This document shows positions 45,734-55,870 of a stretch of 64,000 nt of DNA, piece by piece (position 1 is the stretch's first letter; every line of letters begins with the position of its first letter). The notes beneath the pieces were generated by a model that ran no database searches, had not been told where the DNA came from, and saw nothing but the letters and a program-made list of their open reading frames with translations. The translations under genes and the position numbers were made by a program. This DNA is from Pedobacter sp. ASV28 (lineage in GTDB: Bacteria; Bacteroidota; Bacteroidia; Sphingobacteriales; Sphingobacteriaceae): positions 1 to 64,000 of the forward strand of contig NZ_JAELTN010000008.1 in the NCBI RefSeq assembly GCF_016428855.1, given 5' to 3'.

Positions 45734-47164
45734 TCAATTCAGAGGAAGTAGCTCACCTTTGATCAAAATTTTTCCAATGTAGGCCACCGTTTTATTATAT
45801 TTAGCTGGATTAGCAGTAATATCCGCCGATTGGCTTTCTCCCAAAATCTGCTTTTTGTCGGGAATAATATCAGACACGGTAAACTTCACCGTATGTATGC
45901 CATCTGGTAACTCAAAAAATTCTGCCTGTCCCCTATACCTGTTATTGCAATAGAAGTTAAATCTGTTGATCAGGTCTTCGGTATTGTTTGCTGTTTGGGT
46001 TTTTAACACCAGTGTTCCTGCCTGTTTATGGATGGTTGTTTTCTTTCCATCAATTTCTAAAGTGAGCTGCCCCACTTCTGGCCCACCAATGTCAAAAAAG
46101 CCGATCATGTTGCCCTTAAATTTAAACGTGAAGTATTCTCCAGATTTTTCGGCCTTCATTACATAAGGGAACCAGCCTGCAAACTGCTTAAAATCTGCCA
46201 ATCCATTGGGATCAAACTTAGTCCAGCCCTTGCTAAACTGAGCGACAGATGGAGCGAGCATTTTCGCCTCTTCCCAATTATCTGCCAATAAGGGCTTTGG
46301 CAATTCGTGCTTTTTATTTTCGGCGTAGTTCTGCATTTTAAGGAACGAACGTGCAATTGCCTGTGCGTATAGGTTCCCTCCTGCTTCCACAGGATGTGTA
46401 CCGTCGTTAGAGAAAACGATCTTGTCTGTTTTGGTTCCCGCTGGTGCCTTCCAAAGGAGCTTATCTTCTTTTTCGAGCATACTTGCTTCAAGGCCCATAT
46501 GTACCGAAGGTATTTGGTAATGATCCGCTAATTTTTCCAGTCCGAGAATATTTGGAGGAATTTTTCCGCTGGAGTAGGTTTTGGTCTGTCCACTGTAAAT
46601 GGTGTATAGCAAACAAATATCCGTTAAAGGGTTGGCTTTCCATATTTGGCGAATGATGCCTTCCATTCCTTCTGCAAAAGCATTGTTAACAGCAAACTCC
46701 ACAAAAACCAAATCAGGTTTGTACTGCAGCACTTGCTCCTGAATCCTACAGGCACCCAAATCAGTTCCTGTACCTGATATCCCTGCATTAATAAACTGCA
46801 TTTTGGTATTAGGATACATCTCTTGGATAAACTTGGCCGATTGCATTCTGTACAAGTTAATGCCACGGGTAATGCTTCCGCCTATGTACCCTATCACTAA
46901 GGGTTGTTTCTTTTTTGCCTTGTTAAAAAAATTGGGAAGCCCTTTTCGTACAAAAAAATCATTGGGATCATTAAAAGTGCCAGGTGTAATTGCAGGTGTT
47001 CCTGATACTAAAGGATCAAAAAATAACGGCAATGCCCCCGCTTGACTGGCCGCAATAAGCCGCTCCCTTTCTTGAGTTTCTTTACTCACAGTTGTGTTTT
47101 TTTGCGCATAACCAGCTAAAGAGAGCATCAATCCGAAGATTAAACAAGCTTTTTTATAAAACAT
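45734..47164 (-). CDS. SGNH-fold GDSL-type esterase with C-terminal beta domain
   Basis: 476 residues from the ATG at 47164 (MFYKKACLIFGLMLSLAGYAQ); the frame to 47170 starts with TTG. The signal peptide ends at AGYAQ. IGYIGGSITRGINLYR near 95 is the block I Ser motif (GGSIT), FINAGISGTGTDLGACR near 125 has the oxyanion Gly/Asn, and FSNDGTHPVEAGGNLYAQAI near 258 has Asp-x-x-His. A beta-rich segment of about 190 residues follows (FKGNMIGFFDIGGPEVGQLTLEIDGKKT), probably a binding domain. It would remove acetyl or other esters from the glycan in the periplasm. It follows the 1154-residue gene by 20 bases and is last in the unit from box D. Confidence 0.85.
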   Translation of the reverse strand: MFYKKACLIFGLMLSLAGYAQKNTTVSKETQERERLIAASQAGALPLFFDPLVSGTPAITPGTFNDPNDFFVRKGLPNFFNKAKKKQPLVIGYIGGSITRGINLYRMQSAKFIQEMYPNTKMQFINAGISGTGTDLGACRIQEQVLQYKPDLVFVEFAVNNAFAEGMEGIIRQIWKANPLTDICLLYTIYSGQTKTYSSGKIPPNILGLEKLADHYQIPSVHMGLEASMLEKEDKLLWKAPAGTKTDKIVFSNDGTHPVEAGGNLYAQAIARSFLKMQNYAENKKHELPKPLLADNWEEAKMLAPSVAQFSKGWTKFDPNGLADFKQFAGWFPYVMKAEKSGEYFTFKFKGNMIGFFDIGGPEVGQLTLEIDGKKTTIHKQAGTLVLKTQTANNTEDLINRFNFYCNNRYRGQAEFFELPDGIHTVKFTVSDIIPDKKQILGESQSADITANPAKYNKTVAYIGKILIKGELLPLN

Positions 47165-47184
47165 CGTCAAGTTTATTTATGGTG

Positions 47185-50100
47185 TTATGGTTTTACGCCT
47201 TCTAAGGTGAGGTGAACCTGGCGTACTTCGTTCTTATCTTTGCTTTTTAGGTTTACACTAATGCTCACAGGTTGATGTGGATCGATTTTATTAAAGGACC
47301 ATTCATAAGGATAAGCCAAACATTTAACCCCAGTAGACGCATCATCATTGATGACCAACTCTGCCTCCGCACCTGTTATTGGTGAAGTACTCAAATAGGT
47401 ATAAATAGAATCCCAACCAAATGGAGAGCGAATTCTGAAAGCGTACAAGGTGCCCCAAGGCGCTCCTAAATTAATTTCTTTCATTCCCTCCTTTACTGGC
47501 AAAAGTTCTTTTTCTACCTTGTTTGTTTGAAGTGGGAAAGAATAAGCGACCATACCTTTCCCAGCTACTGTTGCTTTTATTTTATGCTCAGCAGACAGTG
47601 CACCTATTGGTTCAGAAGTTTGACCTTGATAAAGTTTAATCCCCGTGTTTTTAATCCCTATTTCGTTGACATTAAGCGTAAGGTTAAACTGTTGTTGCTT
47701 GCTGGATTCGTTTAATAAGATGACCCAAAAACGGTCCTTTGATTTAGCCGTAAGGTAATTGATTTCGGGGATGTCAATGCTGACCAAGCCTTTTTTCAAC
47801 CAGATACTGGCATCGGCATCGTCGTAAATGGTTCCTTTTCCACCACCATAAATTCGGTTGTTAAACCAAACAAAACCTTCTTGCTTGCCCCAAGGAAAAC
47901 TGATATGTCCATGCGATCTTTGTACGGCTTCGGTCACTAAAAAATCTAAGGTAAAAGCAAGATGCGGAGCAATATGATGATAGTAAATTGAATTGATATC
48001 TGGTCCTTTGTAAGGATATTCGGCACGGTAAGTAAGGTCAGTAAAACCTGTGGCATAATAACCAGGGTAGCCAGAAAAACGTCCAATAATAGAGTTACGA
48101 GCGTATATTTCGAAAATATCACGTTTATTATATTCAGCCATCCGCAGCAAATGCGGTGCCCAGGTTGACATGAAAATATGGCGAACGTTTTTATTCGGCA
48201 AAAAGAAGGTGCTCGGTTGCTCTAAACCAAGTCCTACAGGAGAAATTAAAGATTGTGGAACTTCCTTCTCTTTCACATCTCCAGCACGACGGGGAAAGCC
48301 CAAACGAAATTTATCGCCATTTTTCCACCATAAATTGGTATTCCCTTCATACTGATTGCCTTCGTGGATTAATTGCATTTTATCTTCAACCGTTGGATAT
48401 GAAAGGATGCCCGCAATGGTGAAAAATGAAGCATACTCTGCTGCCTTTGCAAACGAAGCATCTTTAGTCACTTCATAAAGATCCATCAAGTCCCACCAAT
48501 AGGGATAAAACGAGGTGTTATAAAATGGTTGAGCGGTAAGCAGATTACTTTTGGCGCCATACACCTCATTTTGTACAAACTCTTTGGCATGCGAAACGGC
48601 CTCATTAAGCCATTTCTTATCTTTTGTAAGCCGGTATGCGGCTAATTCCTGCGTCCATGCAGGGATGTTTACCGAGTAGCCCGAAAGTTTGCGAGGTAGC
48701 TGGTCTGGCATGGCAACTTGCAGCAACCAAGGGTTTTTCTGTCCTAACAGTTGGTTAAGCGATTCGAAATAAGCCGTGTTAAATTGTACGTTTTTGTAAG
48801 GATTTAATTCGAGCGACTGCTTTGTAGGATTATACGGTGCGCCTACACCAGTTGCCCATCTGAATGCACTACGCGAAAGGGTGTATTCTATGGTTGGCAA
48901 GGCACGGGTCAGGTACAAATCTTCATCTTTACCAAGTACCGAGGCTGAAATAATGGCCAAAGGCGATGATTGTGCTACGGTTGGCGCAATTTTAGGATCA
49001 GCCTCTATATCATAAAAGCCTTTCAGCTTTGGGTTCCATCCCGAAGCATCCTCATTTTTGATAAGATCGATGATGTTAAAGGCAGCATTGGTTAAAGAGG
49101 TCGAATCTTGTAGGCGATAATCTTTTACCTGATAAATATGGTTAGAGATATAGACCAAAGCCTCATTCCAATTGCCAGCAACTGCTCCAATGTTGAATTT
49201 TCTTTTTAAAGTGGCTCCTTTCAACAATTTCGAATCGCTTAAACCGAGCACTGGCGCAAAAGCCACGGGCTGTACTTCGTTAAACTCATTTTTAAGTGAA
49301 AAACCCATGCGTGAGCTCACATCTTTTGCCCAATCTAAAGGAAATTCATCGGCTACGCCCGACACAAATAAGCTTAGGGGTTTACCTGTATTGACTACCT
49401 CTACAATGGCCAAAGGTTGGGGTGTCATGGCACTAGGCACCAATAGCGGTTCCTGCGGAATGCGGGTATAGTTGAACATGGGAGGCAACTGCACATTTTT
49501 TACGCTATTGGCCGCAACAGCTTGAAAAGCCGAAACTACAAAACTGTAAAAACCTTCCTCTGTGGCTGCGTACTCCAAACTCAATTCGTAATTGGCCGAC
49601 TCGGGTTTTAGTTTCCAAGTGCTTTTTACCTCATTTCCTTCTTCGGTTAAATAGATAATTTTAATTTCTTCGGACGATATTTGTGTAATGGATGTTGGTT
49701 TGCACAAAAGCAAATCGCCAGAGAAAAATGGATTTTTAGCGCCATTTGGATCCATTACCTGATAAGTTTTTCCGTTGGAAGAAAAGGTGGTGATGCTCGA
49801 TGCATTTTTCCAAGAGGCATAATAGGGCCCAAATTCGATTTTAGGTTTCTTAGCTCTTAACAGGAAAATCCTATTTTCTTCTGTATTTTGGCTAAGGCTT
49901 ACCCATTTGTTATCCTGAAAAACTTCGGAGAGGGTAACAATCTGTTTTTTGTTTGTCTTAGCATCCAAAACTTCTTGTATGGTCAGTTTTAGCTTGCCAT
50001 TGGTTAATGTACCAAGTACTTTTTCTTTTTTAGTGAAGCGAATTGGCGTAGTGATATTTACCTGCGCTTGGCTTTGAGCAACCTGTACAGGTTTTAAATA

Positions 50101-50646
50101 ATAGCTATTGAGCGATTGCTCTTTTTGGTTAGGGTCAAAAGATTCATCGGTGGTAAAAAAAATAGCATCGCAGCGGGCAAAACTTAACTTGGTATTTTTT
50201 AGCCTTAGCAGATTTTCGCCGGCATTTAAAGTCACTTTGCCTACTTTTTCCCAATAATATCCTTCTTTTAAATGAGCTCCAGATTCTGTACTCACTGGCT
50301 CATCATTACAGATCAAAAGATATTTTCTTGTTCCTGGTTTATTTTCAGCGTAGTCTCTTGATTTGGTCCACACAAAGTAAATGCCCTTATTGGCTATTTT
50401 AACCATGGTAAATGCGTCAGCAGTGGGTTCAGCAGCAGCAGATCCAATGAGCGCTCCTTTTCCAGAAACATTTGTTCCTGCTTCTTTACCAAAAGCCCAT
50501 CCGCCTGGAAATTGAAAATCTTCTGCTTCTATCAGGTAATTTATTGGTGCTTGTCCGTGAGTATTTACAGCAAAAAAGCAAGCAAACAATATCGTAAAAC
50601 CTATTTTCAAATACTTTGTATCAGCATTAACCCCTTGTTTCATCAT
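47185..50646 (-). CDS. Large secreted PUL protein, paralogue of the 34519 gene
   Basis: About 1153 residues from the ATG at 50646, which overlaps the upstream stop as TGATG; the frame to 50649 starts with TTG. The signal peptide runs to NTHGQ. It is alike along its length to the 34519 protein: EAEDFQFPGGWAFGKEAG, KSRDYAENKPGTRKYLL, NVQLPPMFNYTRIPQEPLLVPSAMTPQPLAIVE, YNTSFYPYWWDLMDLYEVTKDASF, EGFVWFNNRIYGGGKG. The order is CBM-like domain, beta-sandwich region, then helical toroid-like region from about 540. The family is not recognised. Two such large paralogues in one PUL suggest two cleavage or binding steps on related glycan motifs. Confidence 0.72.
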   Translation of the reverse strand: MMKQGVNADTKYLKIGFTILFACFFAVNTHGQAPINYLIEAEDFQFPGGWAFGKEAGTNVSGKGALIGSAAAEPTADAFTMVKIANKGIYFVWTKSRDYAENKPGTRKYLLICNDEPVSTESGAHLKEGYYWEKVGKVTLNAGENLLRLKNTKLSFARCDAIFFTTDESFDPNQKEQSLNSYYLKPVQVAQSQAQVNITTPIRFTKKEKVLGTLTNGKLKLTIQEVLDAKTNKKQIVTLSEVFQDNKWVSLSQNTEENRIFLLRAKKPKIEFGPYYASWKNASSITTFSSNGKTYQVMDPNGAKNPFFSGDLLLCKPTSITQISSEEIKIIYLTEEGNEVKSTWKLKPESANYELSLEYAATEEGFYSFVVSAFQAVAANSVKNVQLPPMFNYTRIPQEPLLVPSAMTPQPLAIVEVVNTGKPLSLFVSGVADEFPLDWAKDVSSRMGFSLKNEFNEVQPVAFAPVLGLSDSKLLKGATLKRKFNIGAVAGNWNEALVYISNHIYQVKDYRLQDSTSLTNAAFNIIDLIKNEDASGWNPKLKGFYDIEADPKIAPTVAQSSPLAIISASVLGKDEDLYLTRALPTIEYTLSRSAFRWATGVGAPYNPTKQSLELNPYKNVQFNTAYFESLNQLLGQKNPWLLQVAMPDQLPRKLSGYSVNIPAWTQELAAYRLTKDKKWLNEAVSHAKEFVQNEVYGAKSNLLTAQPFYNTSFYPYWWDLMDLYEVTKDASFAKAAEYASFFTIAGILSYPTVEDKMQLIHEGNQYEGNTNLWWKNGDKFRLGFPRRAGDVKEKEVPQSLISPVGLGLEQPSTFFLPNKNVRHIFMSTWAPHLLRMAEYNKRDIFEIYARNSIIGRFSGYPGYYATGFTDLTYRAEYPYKGPDINSIYYHHIAPHLAFTLDFLVTEAVQRSHGHISFPWGKQEGFVWFNNRIYGGGKGTIYDDADASIWLKKGLVSIDIPEINYLTAKSKDRFWVILLNESSKQQQFNLTLNVNEIGIKNTGIKLYQGQTSEPIGALSAEHKIKATVAGKGMVAYSFPLQTNKVEKELLPVKEGMKEINLGAPWGTLYAFRIRSPFGWDSIYTYLSTSPITGAEAELVINDDASTGVKCLAYPYEWSFNKIDPHQPVSISVNLKSKDKNEVRQVHLTLEGVKP

Positions 50647-53270
50647 CAATAATTTAAGGCAATCACTTTTAAACCATAAGCTTCAATTTCGATATTCCAT
50701 ATTTGATCAGTAGCGGCTAATTTTTGCTTTTTTGAAGCAGGGTCCATAAACACCGCACTTTTTATTTTGCTTACCGAAGCCCCCTGAATTTTCTCGGGGT
50801 TAATATGGATTTGTGTGTTTAGCAGTTTGTTGCTGTTATTGAGCAAAACCAAAAAGCATTTTTTCTGATCTGTGTTGATGGCTTCGATATAATCCAAGTA
50901 AGGGCTGTCTGCTTTGAGCAAACCATCACTAAGCATTAACGAAGCAGGCATGTTATATATTTTCCCTTGTGCAAAGCCATAACTTTGATGCGGCCCTACT
51001 TTTGGCGTAATAAATCCTCTTGGAAAGGAAACTTCACCATAAGAACGTAGTTTTGCCTCAGACAAAAGATAGTCGGTGATCCAACCAATTTGCCACCAAG
51101 CGTGATGCGGAAATGAGCCTGGCCCAGCATTCATAGCCGTCCAATAATAAGAAGCTACACTTGTTTTTTTGTCCACAAAAGCATCGCGGCCCCATGCAGC
51201 TGCTCTTGCCATATCTAAATAAATAGGATCTTTGGTGAGCTCGTAAATACGCACAAATAAGCCTGCATGACTGGCCAGTAAAATTGGTCCAAGGGAGTTG
51301 GCAGAGCCTATGCTTCCGCCATGTTCGAAGCTTAAGCCTACTTGGCTAATTTCCCAATCTTGTCGACTAATGCCTTTTACCGTTTTCACCTCTTTAGTAG
51401 GAATGGGATGCGTATAAATAGAGGTGGTATAAAATTTAGCTGCTTTAATGGCCGATTTTAGATAAAGGTCCTTTTTGGTCAGTTCGTAAAGATCCAATAA
51501 TGCTTGGATACTTTGTCCCGTGGCAAAATCTTGCACAAATCTGGTATCACCGCAAACGCCTAAAAAATGACCGCTATCCACCGCTTGTTTGATATACCAA
51601 TCTGCACCTTTACAAGCTGCTGTCAAATATTTTTGATCTCCCAAAACTCGATAGGCAATTAACAATCCGTAAAACGTTGGTCGTAAATCTTGAAGTTCTG
51701 TAAAGAGTTGCTTCTCGGAGGCATGGTCGTAAGCTACCGCCCATTCGCCCTGCTGCCCTTGCCAAGCCAACAATCGCTCTGCACCTTTCCTTAGTTTATC
51801 TTTTAATTCGGCATCGCCTGGTTCAAACAACAAGATGTTGCCGATATCCATCATGGTATAATAGGTTACGCCAATAGGTTCAACATATGGCCCCCACTCT
51901 TCTGTAAACTTTTTGCTTTTAGATAAGTAATATTGCCCCGCAGCAGAGCCTTCAAAAAAACCTGGCTTCTCCTCTTGTTGAAGCAATTTGAAATTACGGG
52001 CAAACGGTAAACGTTGTTGCTGTAAAACGGAGTCTTTCATGATACTTGAAAGCATCCACATTGCTCCGTAATCGGAATTTTTCATCGCATCTTTATCTGA
52101 CCCCAACACGCCGCCTAGATAGGCCTGCGCACCAATCGTTAAATTTTTATACTGTTCGGTACGCCACATAGAGGTCTTGTCGTCGACCACGTATTTATGC
52201 ATGGCCAAAATGCGGTCTGTTAGCGATTGCGAAGTTTGCTTTAAGTCCAAAAAGTCCTTAAAACGATAAATATCATAAACGGCGTGTTTAAATACCGTAT
52301 ACCAATCTGCGGCTTGAAGCGAGTACCTAAAAGTAAAGCTTGTAGTTTCTCCTTTTTTAAGGAAGGATCCTTTTTGTCCTAATACTGGATGATAAGCCGT
52401 TGGAGAAAGTTTTGCCTCCCTATTCATGAGCGAAAGCCCCAACAACCATTCATTATGGGTATTTTTATCTTTGCTCCAAGGGTTTCTTCCTGTGCCTGGC
52501 TCTGGAATAACAGCCATGGTTACCCCATTTTTTGAACTGATCAATGGCGAAAGTGTACTTGCGGTACGTTCTCTTACCACAATTGGTCTATCTGGGATGC
52601 CTTGACCATAGGCATAAGCTTTTACCAAGTCTTTTTCCACCGCTGCTCCCTGAAAGTATCCAGGCATTAAACCCCAAGAGAGTTGGTCATTTGAAACCGT
52701 TGACAAGGTTGGGCTTGCGATAGAATAATAGCCGTCTTTATTGGCTTTCAAGGTTATTTTAACCGTAATATCTGTAGGAAATTTTGGATCAATTTGCCAT
52801 AAAGCATTGACGCTTGCCGTTCCTGTTTCTTTAGAGAAGCTGAGGGATTGATCCTTATTTTTGGTGATCTGATCTGGATAGAAATGAATAGCCTCCCCCG
52901 CAGTATTTAACTGCACCGATTGCGTGACCTGACTCCAATGAGAAGTAATGTACTTGTAAATAGGTTCAGGGAAATTTGACTTTTTGCCATTTTTATCAAA
53001 CAAGGGAGCCTCCACCGTATCTGGTTTAACGGCCGTATAAAGCAATGTATAATTCCCCTCTGGATTAGGCACCTGTATCCAATTTTGTTGGCCTTTAACT
53101 GCAATATTGGTAATGCGCCACCCTTTCTCTCCTTTTTTCCATCGAAAGTCCAGTTTTGATCCTTTCAGCATTACCTCCTCACTACTTCGCCAAGCAATAT
53201 TACTGAAGGCGATGAGGATAAGGCAGCTCAAAAGGCCAATATAAAACGCATTTTTTTTCTTAAAAGTCAT
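50646..53270 (-). CDS. Toroid-like secreted PUL protein, distant paralogue
   Basis: 874 residues with an N-terminal membrane segment or signal (AFYIGLLSCLILIAFSNIAW). It lacks the CBM-like domain but its helical part (about 330-780) shares patterns with the two larger proteins: LLDLYELTKKDLYLKSAIKAAKFY, DLYEL/IYELTKDPIYLDMARAAAW, VSFPRGFI, YGFAQGKIYNMPASLMLSDGLLKADSPYLDYIEAI. GGVLGSDKDAM near 385 and PFHHAWWQ-like GSFPHHAWWQIGW near 720 could be functional. An alpha/alpha-toroid glycosidase or lyase is a guess. Stop and next start overlap by one base (TGATG). Confidence 0.7.
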   Translation of the reverse strand: MTFKKKNAFYIGLLSCLILIAFSNIAWRSSEEVMLKGSKLDFRWKKGEKGWRITNIAVKGQQNWIQVPNPEGNYTLLYTAVKPDTVEAPLFDKNGKKSNFPEPIYKYITSHWSQVTQSVQLNTAGEAIHFYPDQITKNKDQSLSFSKETGTASVNALWQIDPKFPTDITVKITLKANKDGYYSIASPTLSTVSNDQLSWGLMPGYFQGAAVEKDLVKAYAYGQGIPDRPIVVRERTASTLSPLISSKNGVTMAVIPEPGTGRNPWSKDKNTHNEWLLGLSLMNREAKLSPTAYHPVLGQKGSFLKKGETTSFTFRYSLQAADWYTVFKHAVYDIYRFKDFLDLKQTSQSLTDRILAMHKYVVDDKTSMWRTEQYKNLTIGAQAYLGGVLGSDKDAMKNSDYGAMWMLSSIMKDSVLQQQRLPFARNFKLLQQEEKPGFFEGSAAGQYYLSKSKKFTEEWGPYVEPIGVTYYTMMDIGNILLFEPGDAELKDKLRKGAERLLAWQGQQGEWAVAYDHASEKQLFTELQDLRPTFYGLLIAYRVLGDQKYLTAACKGADWYIKQAVDSGHFLGVCGDTRFVQDFATGQSIQALLDLYELTKKDLYLKSAIKAAKFYTTSIYTHPIPTKEVKTVKGISRQDWEISQVGLSFEHGGSIGSANSLGPILLASHAGLFVRIYELTKDPIYLDMARAAAWGRDAFVDKKTSVASYYWTAMNAGPGSFPHHAWWQIGWITDYLLSEAKLRSYGEVSFPRGFITPKVGPHQSYGFAQGKIYNMPASLMLSDGLLKADSPYLDYIEAINTDQKKCFLVLLNNSNKLLNTQIHINPEKIQGASVSKIKSAVFMDPASKKQKLAATDQIWNIEIEAYGLKVIALNY

Positions 53271-53331
53271 GGCTAAGCAATGGGTATTTTTGTTTTAACG
53301 TGAGTGATGTATTTTAAGGCGTCATTGTATG

Positions 53332-54210
53332 TTACTGAACAATATTTAATGTCAATTCTTTTACGGTTTCTTTAACAGACGAACCCAACCTGTTTGAAAC
53401 CAAGAAGGAAACTTTATATACACCTGCTTTATCATATTTGTAAATAAAATCCGAAGGCTGTGTGCTGATATTTTTAAGCACATAACCTACGTCTGACTTG
53501 ATGAAATTTGGATCTAATTGTTTAGACACCACCCAATCTTCATTATCGTCTGAACCTACTGCACCACCATACATCAATAACTGTGCGCTGGTAATGGTCC
53601 ATACTGCTGCTGGGTTCTTATAGTTAATCCCCACCCAACCTGCATCTGCCATCACGGCCAATGGCGTAATCGAAGTACCACGAACCGAATTGGCATTAAA
53701 AGTACGGATGACCCAACGGTTTTGTTGGGCGGCGGTTTTCACATCTGTGTATTTAAATGCCACAGAAATTGGTTTTCCGAGATCTGAAAAATCAGATAAA
53801 TCGATGGCCCCAGAAGGCGTATTATCCGCACCAGTAGAAAATACTGCACGACTGGAAACATCGGTCCATTTTGCTTCACTAACGGTAGTGGCATTAATGG
53901 CTCCGGTAATGTCTGAAGTAACCATTAACGAAAGGTTTTGTCTCACCCCCCTATCTACCAAAGAGGTAAATTGAACTTGCAACTTACCAGGCAATGAGGT
54001 ACGGTTACGGAACTCATATTTCTTTCCATCTTCTCCAGAAAAGAAGGTAATGTTATCTGGATTTCCTGAAAATTTAAAGGTTATTTCTTCACCAACTTTA
54101 TAGGTTAAGGCGGTAGTGTTCACCTCAAATTCAGGCGTTTCTACTGTATCTTTTGCACATCCCGATAAGACAACCAATAAAGTACTTATCGCAAAAATCA
54201 AGTGTTTCAT
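53332..54210 (-). CDS. DUF5017 surface lipoprotein (SusE/F-like position)
   Basis: 292 residues from MKHLIFAISTLLVVLSGC, with lipobox VVLSGC. Alternative in-frame starts are 54231 (ATG) and a TTG at 54234. Residues about 30-100 form an Ig-like segment (TTALTYKVGEEITFKFSGNPDNITFFSG) and the rest a beta-sandwich ending in YKVSFLVSNRLGSSVKETVKELTLNIVQ. Proteins of this type sit after SusD genes and bind glycan at the surface. The gene follows susD by 27 bases. Ligand unknown. Confidence 0.8.
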   Translation of the reverse strand: MKHLIFAISTLLVVLSGCAKDTVETPEFEVNTTALTYKVGEEITFKFSGNPDNITFFSGEDGKKYEFRNRTSLPGKLQVQFTSLVDRGVRQNLSLMVTSDITGAINATTVSEAKWTDVSSRAVFSTGADNTPSGAIDLSDFSDLGKPISVAFKYTDVKTAAQQNRWVIRTFNANSVRGTSITPLAVMADAGWVGINYKNPAAVWTITSAQLLMYGGAVGSDDNEDWVVSKQLDPNFIKSDVGYVLKNISTQPSDFIYKYDKAGVYKVSFLVSNRLGSSVKETVKELTLNIVQ

Positions 54211-54237
54211 TTTTTTAATTTTTATGGTCATCAAATT

Positions 54238-55845
54238 TTACCAGCCAGGATTTTGATCATGAACGCCAATCCCTGGATTAAGCACCAATTCTGAATTTGG
54301 AATTGGGAAAAGGAGATTTCTGGCCGAGGTGTTTTTACCTGCCGAGCTTGCATATCTCCAGTTAGATGGTGCGCTTGCGGTAATCTCCGTTGCCAAGGTA
54401 TTCATTTTGGTCACGTAAATGCCCCAACGTTTTAAGTCATGTTGTCTCATCCCCTCAAAAGCAAACTCTCTGGCTCTTTCATTTTGAATTTCTTCCAAAA
54501 ATTTAGCTGGAGCTAAGCCTGTGGCCACATCCACCGTAGGGTCTGCGACGTTTACGGGTTTGTTGTGGCCTCTTCTTCTTACTTGGTTCAGATAGTTTTC
54601 TGCTAAAGCATTAGGTCCATTATTAATGGCGTTGGCCGCTTCGGCATACATCAACAACACATCTGAATAGCGCAATACAGGAAAATTAACGGCATTAAAA
54701 TCTTTTGTTTTAGGCATTAAACTTTCATAAGTTCTACGCCATTTACCAATGTTACGGTCGTAAATTTGTGCGGTAGTCCAAGCCGTTTGGGTAGTCACGT
54801 TATTGGTAGTAGTGTACCTAAATGGCGCTATACACCAGTCACGTCGTACATCTGTGGCATCGTATAAATTATACAAACGGGCAGTAGTGTTGATACTTCC
54901 CGTAGAATATCCTGGATCAACCAAATCTGTACTGGTAATGCCATTGCTAATTCCCAGGGTACCACCTTGCATAAAGCTACCCGTATTATTTCCATAAAAA
55001 CCAACTTCCCAAATACACTCCTTAGGATCCTGTAAGTCTTTGGCAGCGTTAATGAAAATCTGTTTGTAGTCGGTATTTAAAGCATGTCGGCCTGAGTTGA
55101 TTACTTTTTCAGACCATTGCAGGGCTTCAGTATATTTCGACTGGTCATTTAAGGGCTGTCCTGCCATGGTTAAACAAACTTTAGCCAATATGCCCGCTAC
55201 CGCAGATTTTGTTATTCTCTCACTGTATTCAATACCTGTATCTGTTTTATCAGCAGGGTCTTTTTTAATATCCAGCACCAAAGGGTATGCTTCCGTCATA
55301 TCTTTTAAAATCTGTGCGTACACGTCTTTAAGTGGTGATCTAGGCAGTGGAACTTCTGTTGGAATTTTAGTAGAAGTCAATTTCAATGGCACACCACCAA
55401 AATTATCTGCCAATAAAAAATAGTAATACGCTCTTAAAAATAATGCTTCTCCACGCACATTGTTTCGTCTCTGCTCGTCCATCACTGGTTTATTGATGTT
55501 TTCAAGCACTGCATTGGCACGGTCAATGCCTTGGTAAAGCGCTTCCCAAAACCTGCCGATATCCACATGTGCCGCGTCAAAATCTAATACATAAATGGAA
55601 GCCGTGGAAACATTGCGGTAAAAAAACTCATCGCTAATGGCCAAGTAGGTAAACAAACCTCTACGGTAAGTTCTTTCATCGGCCAATTTATTATATACGC
55701 CTACCAAAGCGGTATTCAGTTCGCTTTCGGTATTAAAATGATTTTCTGGCGTTTTGAAATCAGTAGGTTCTGTTTCTAAAAATTTCTTGCAGGAAGTAAA
55801 CGGCAAGATCAGTAAGATGCACATCAAATAAATAATCCTTTTCAT
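54238..55845 (-). CDS. SusD/RagB-type outer-membrane glycan-binding lipoprotein
   Basis: 535 residues from the ATG at 55845 (MKRIIYLMCILLILPFTSC); an earlier in-frame codon is TTG. The lipobox is LPFTSC. TPENHFNTESELNTALVGVYNKLAD near 34 and RGEALFLRAYYYFLLADNFGGVPL near 135 are the canonical SusD N-terminal and TPR segments; the C-terminus has ARNLLFPIPNSELVLNPG and HDQNPGW. It caps the SusC barrel and binds the oligosaccharide. The gene follows susC by 25 bases. Confidence 0.95.
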   Translation of the reverse strand: MKRIIYLMCILLILPFTSCKKFLETEPTDFKTPENHFNTESELNTALVGVYNKLADERTYRRGLFTYLAISDEFFYRNVSTASIYVLDFDAAHVDIGRFWEALYQGIDRANAVLENINKPVMDEQRRNNVRGEALFLRAYYYFLLADNFGGVPLKLTSTKIPTEVPLPRSPLKDVYAQILKDMTEAYPLVLDIKKDPADKTDTGIEYSERITKSAVAGILAKVCLTMAGQPLNDQSKYTEALQWSEKVINSGRHALNTDYKQIFINAAKDLQDPKECIWEVGFYGNNTGSFMQGGTLGISNGITSTDLVDPGYSTGSINTTARLYNLYDATDVRRDWCIAPFRYTTTNNVTTQTAWTTAQIYDRNIGKWRRTYESLMPKTKDFNAVNFPVLRYSDVLLMYAEAANAINNGPNALAENYLNQVRRRGHNKPVNVADPTVDVATGLAPAKFLEEIQNERAREFAFEGMRQHDLKRWGIYVTKMNTLATEITASAPSNWRYASSAGKNTSARNLLFPIPNSELVLNPGIGVHDQNPGW

Positions 55846-55870
55846 GTTCAATTTTTTAAGTGATTATGAT

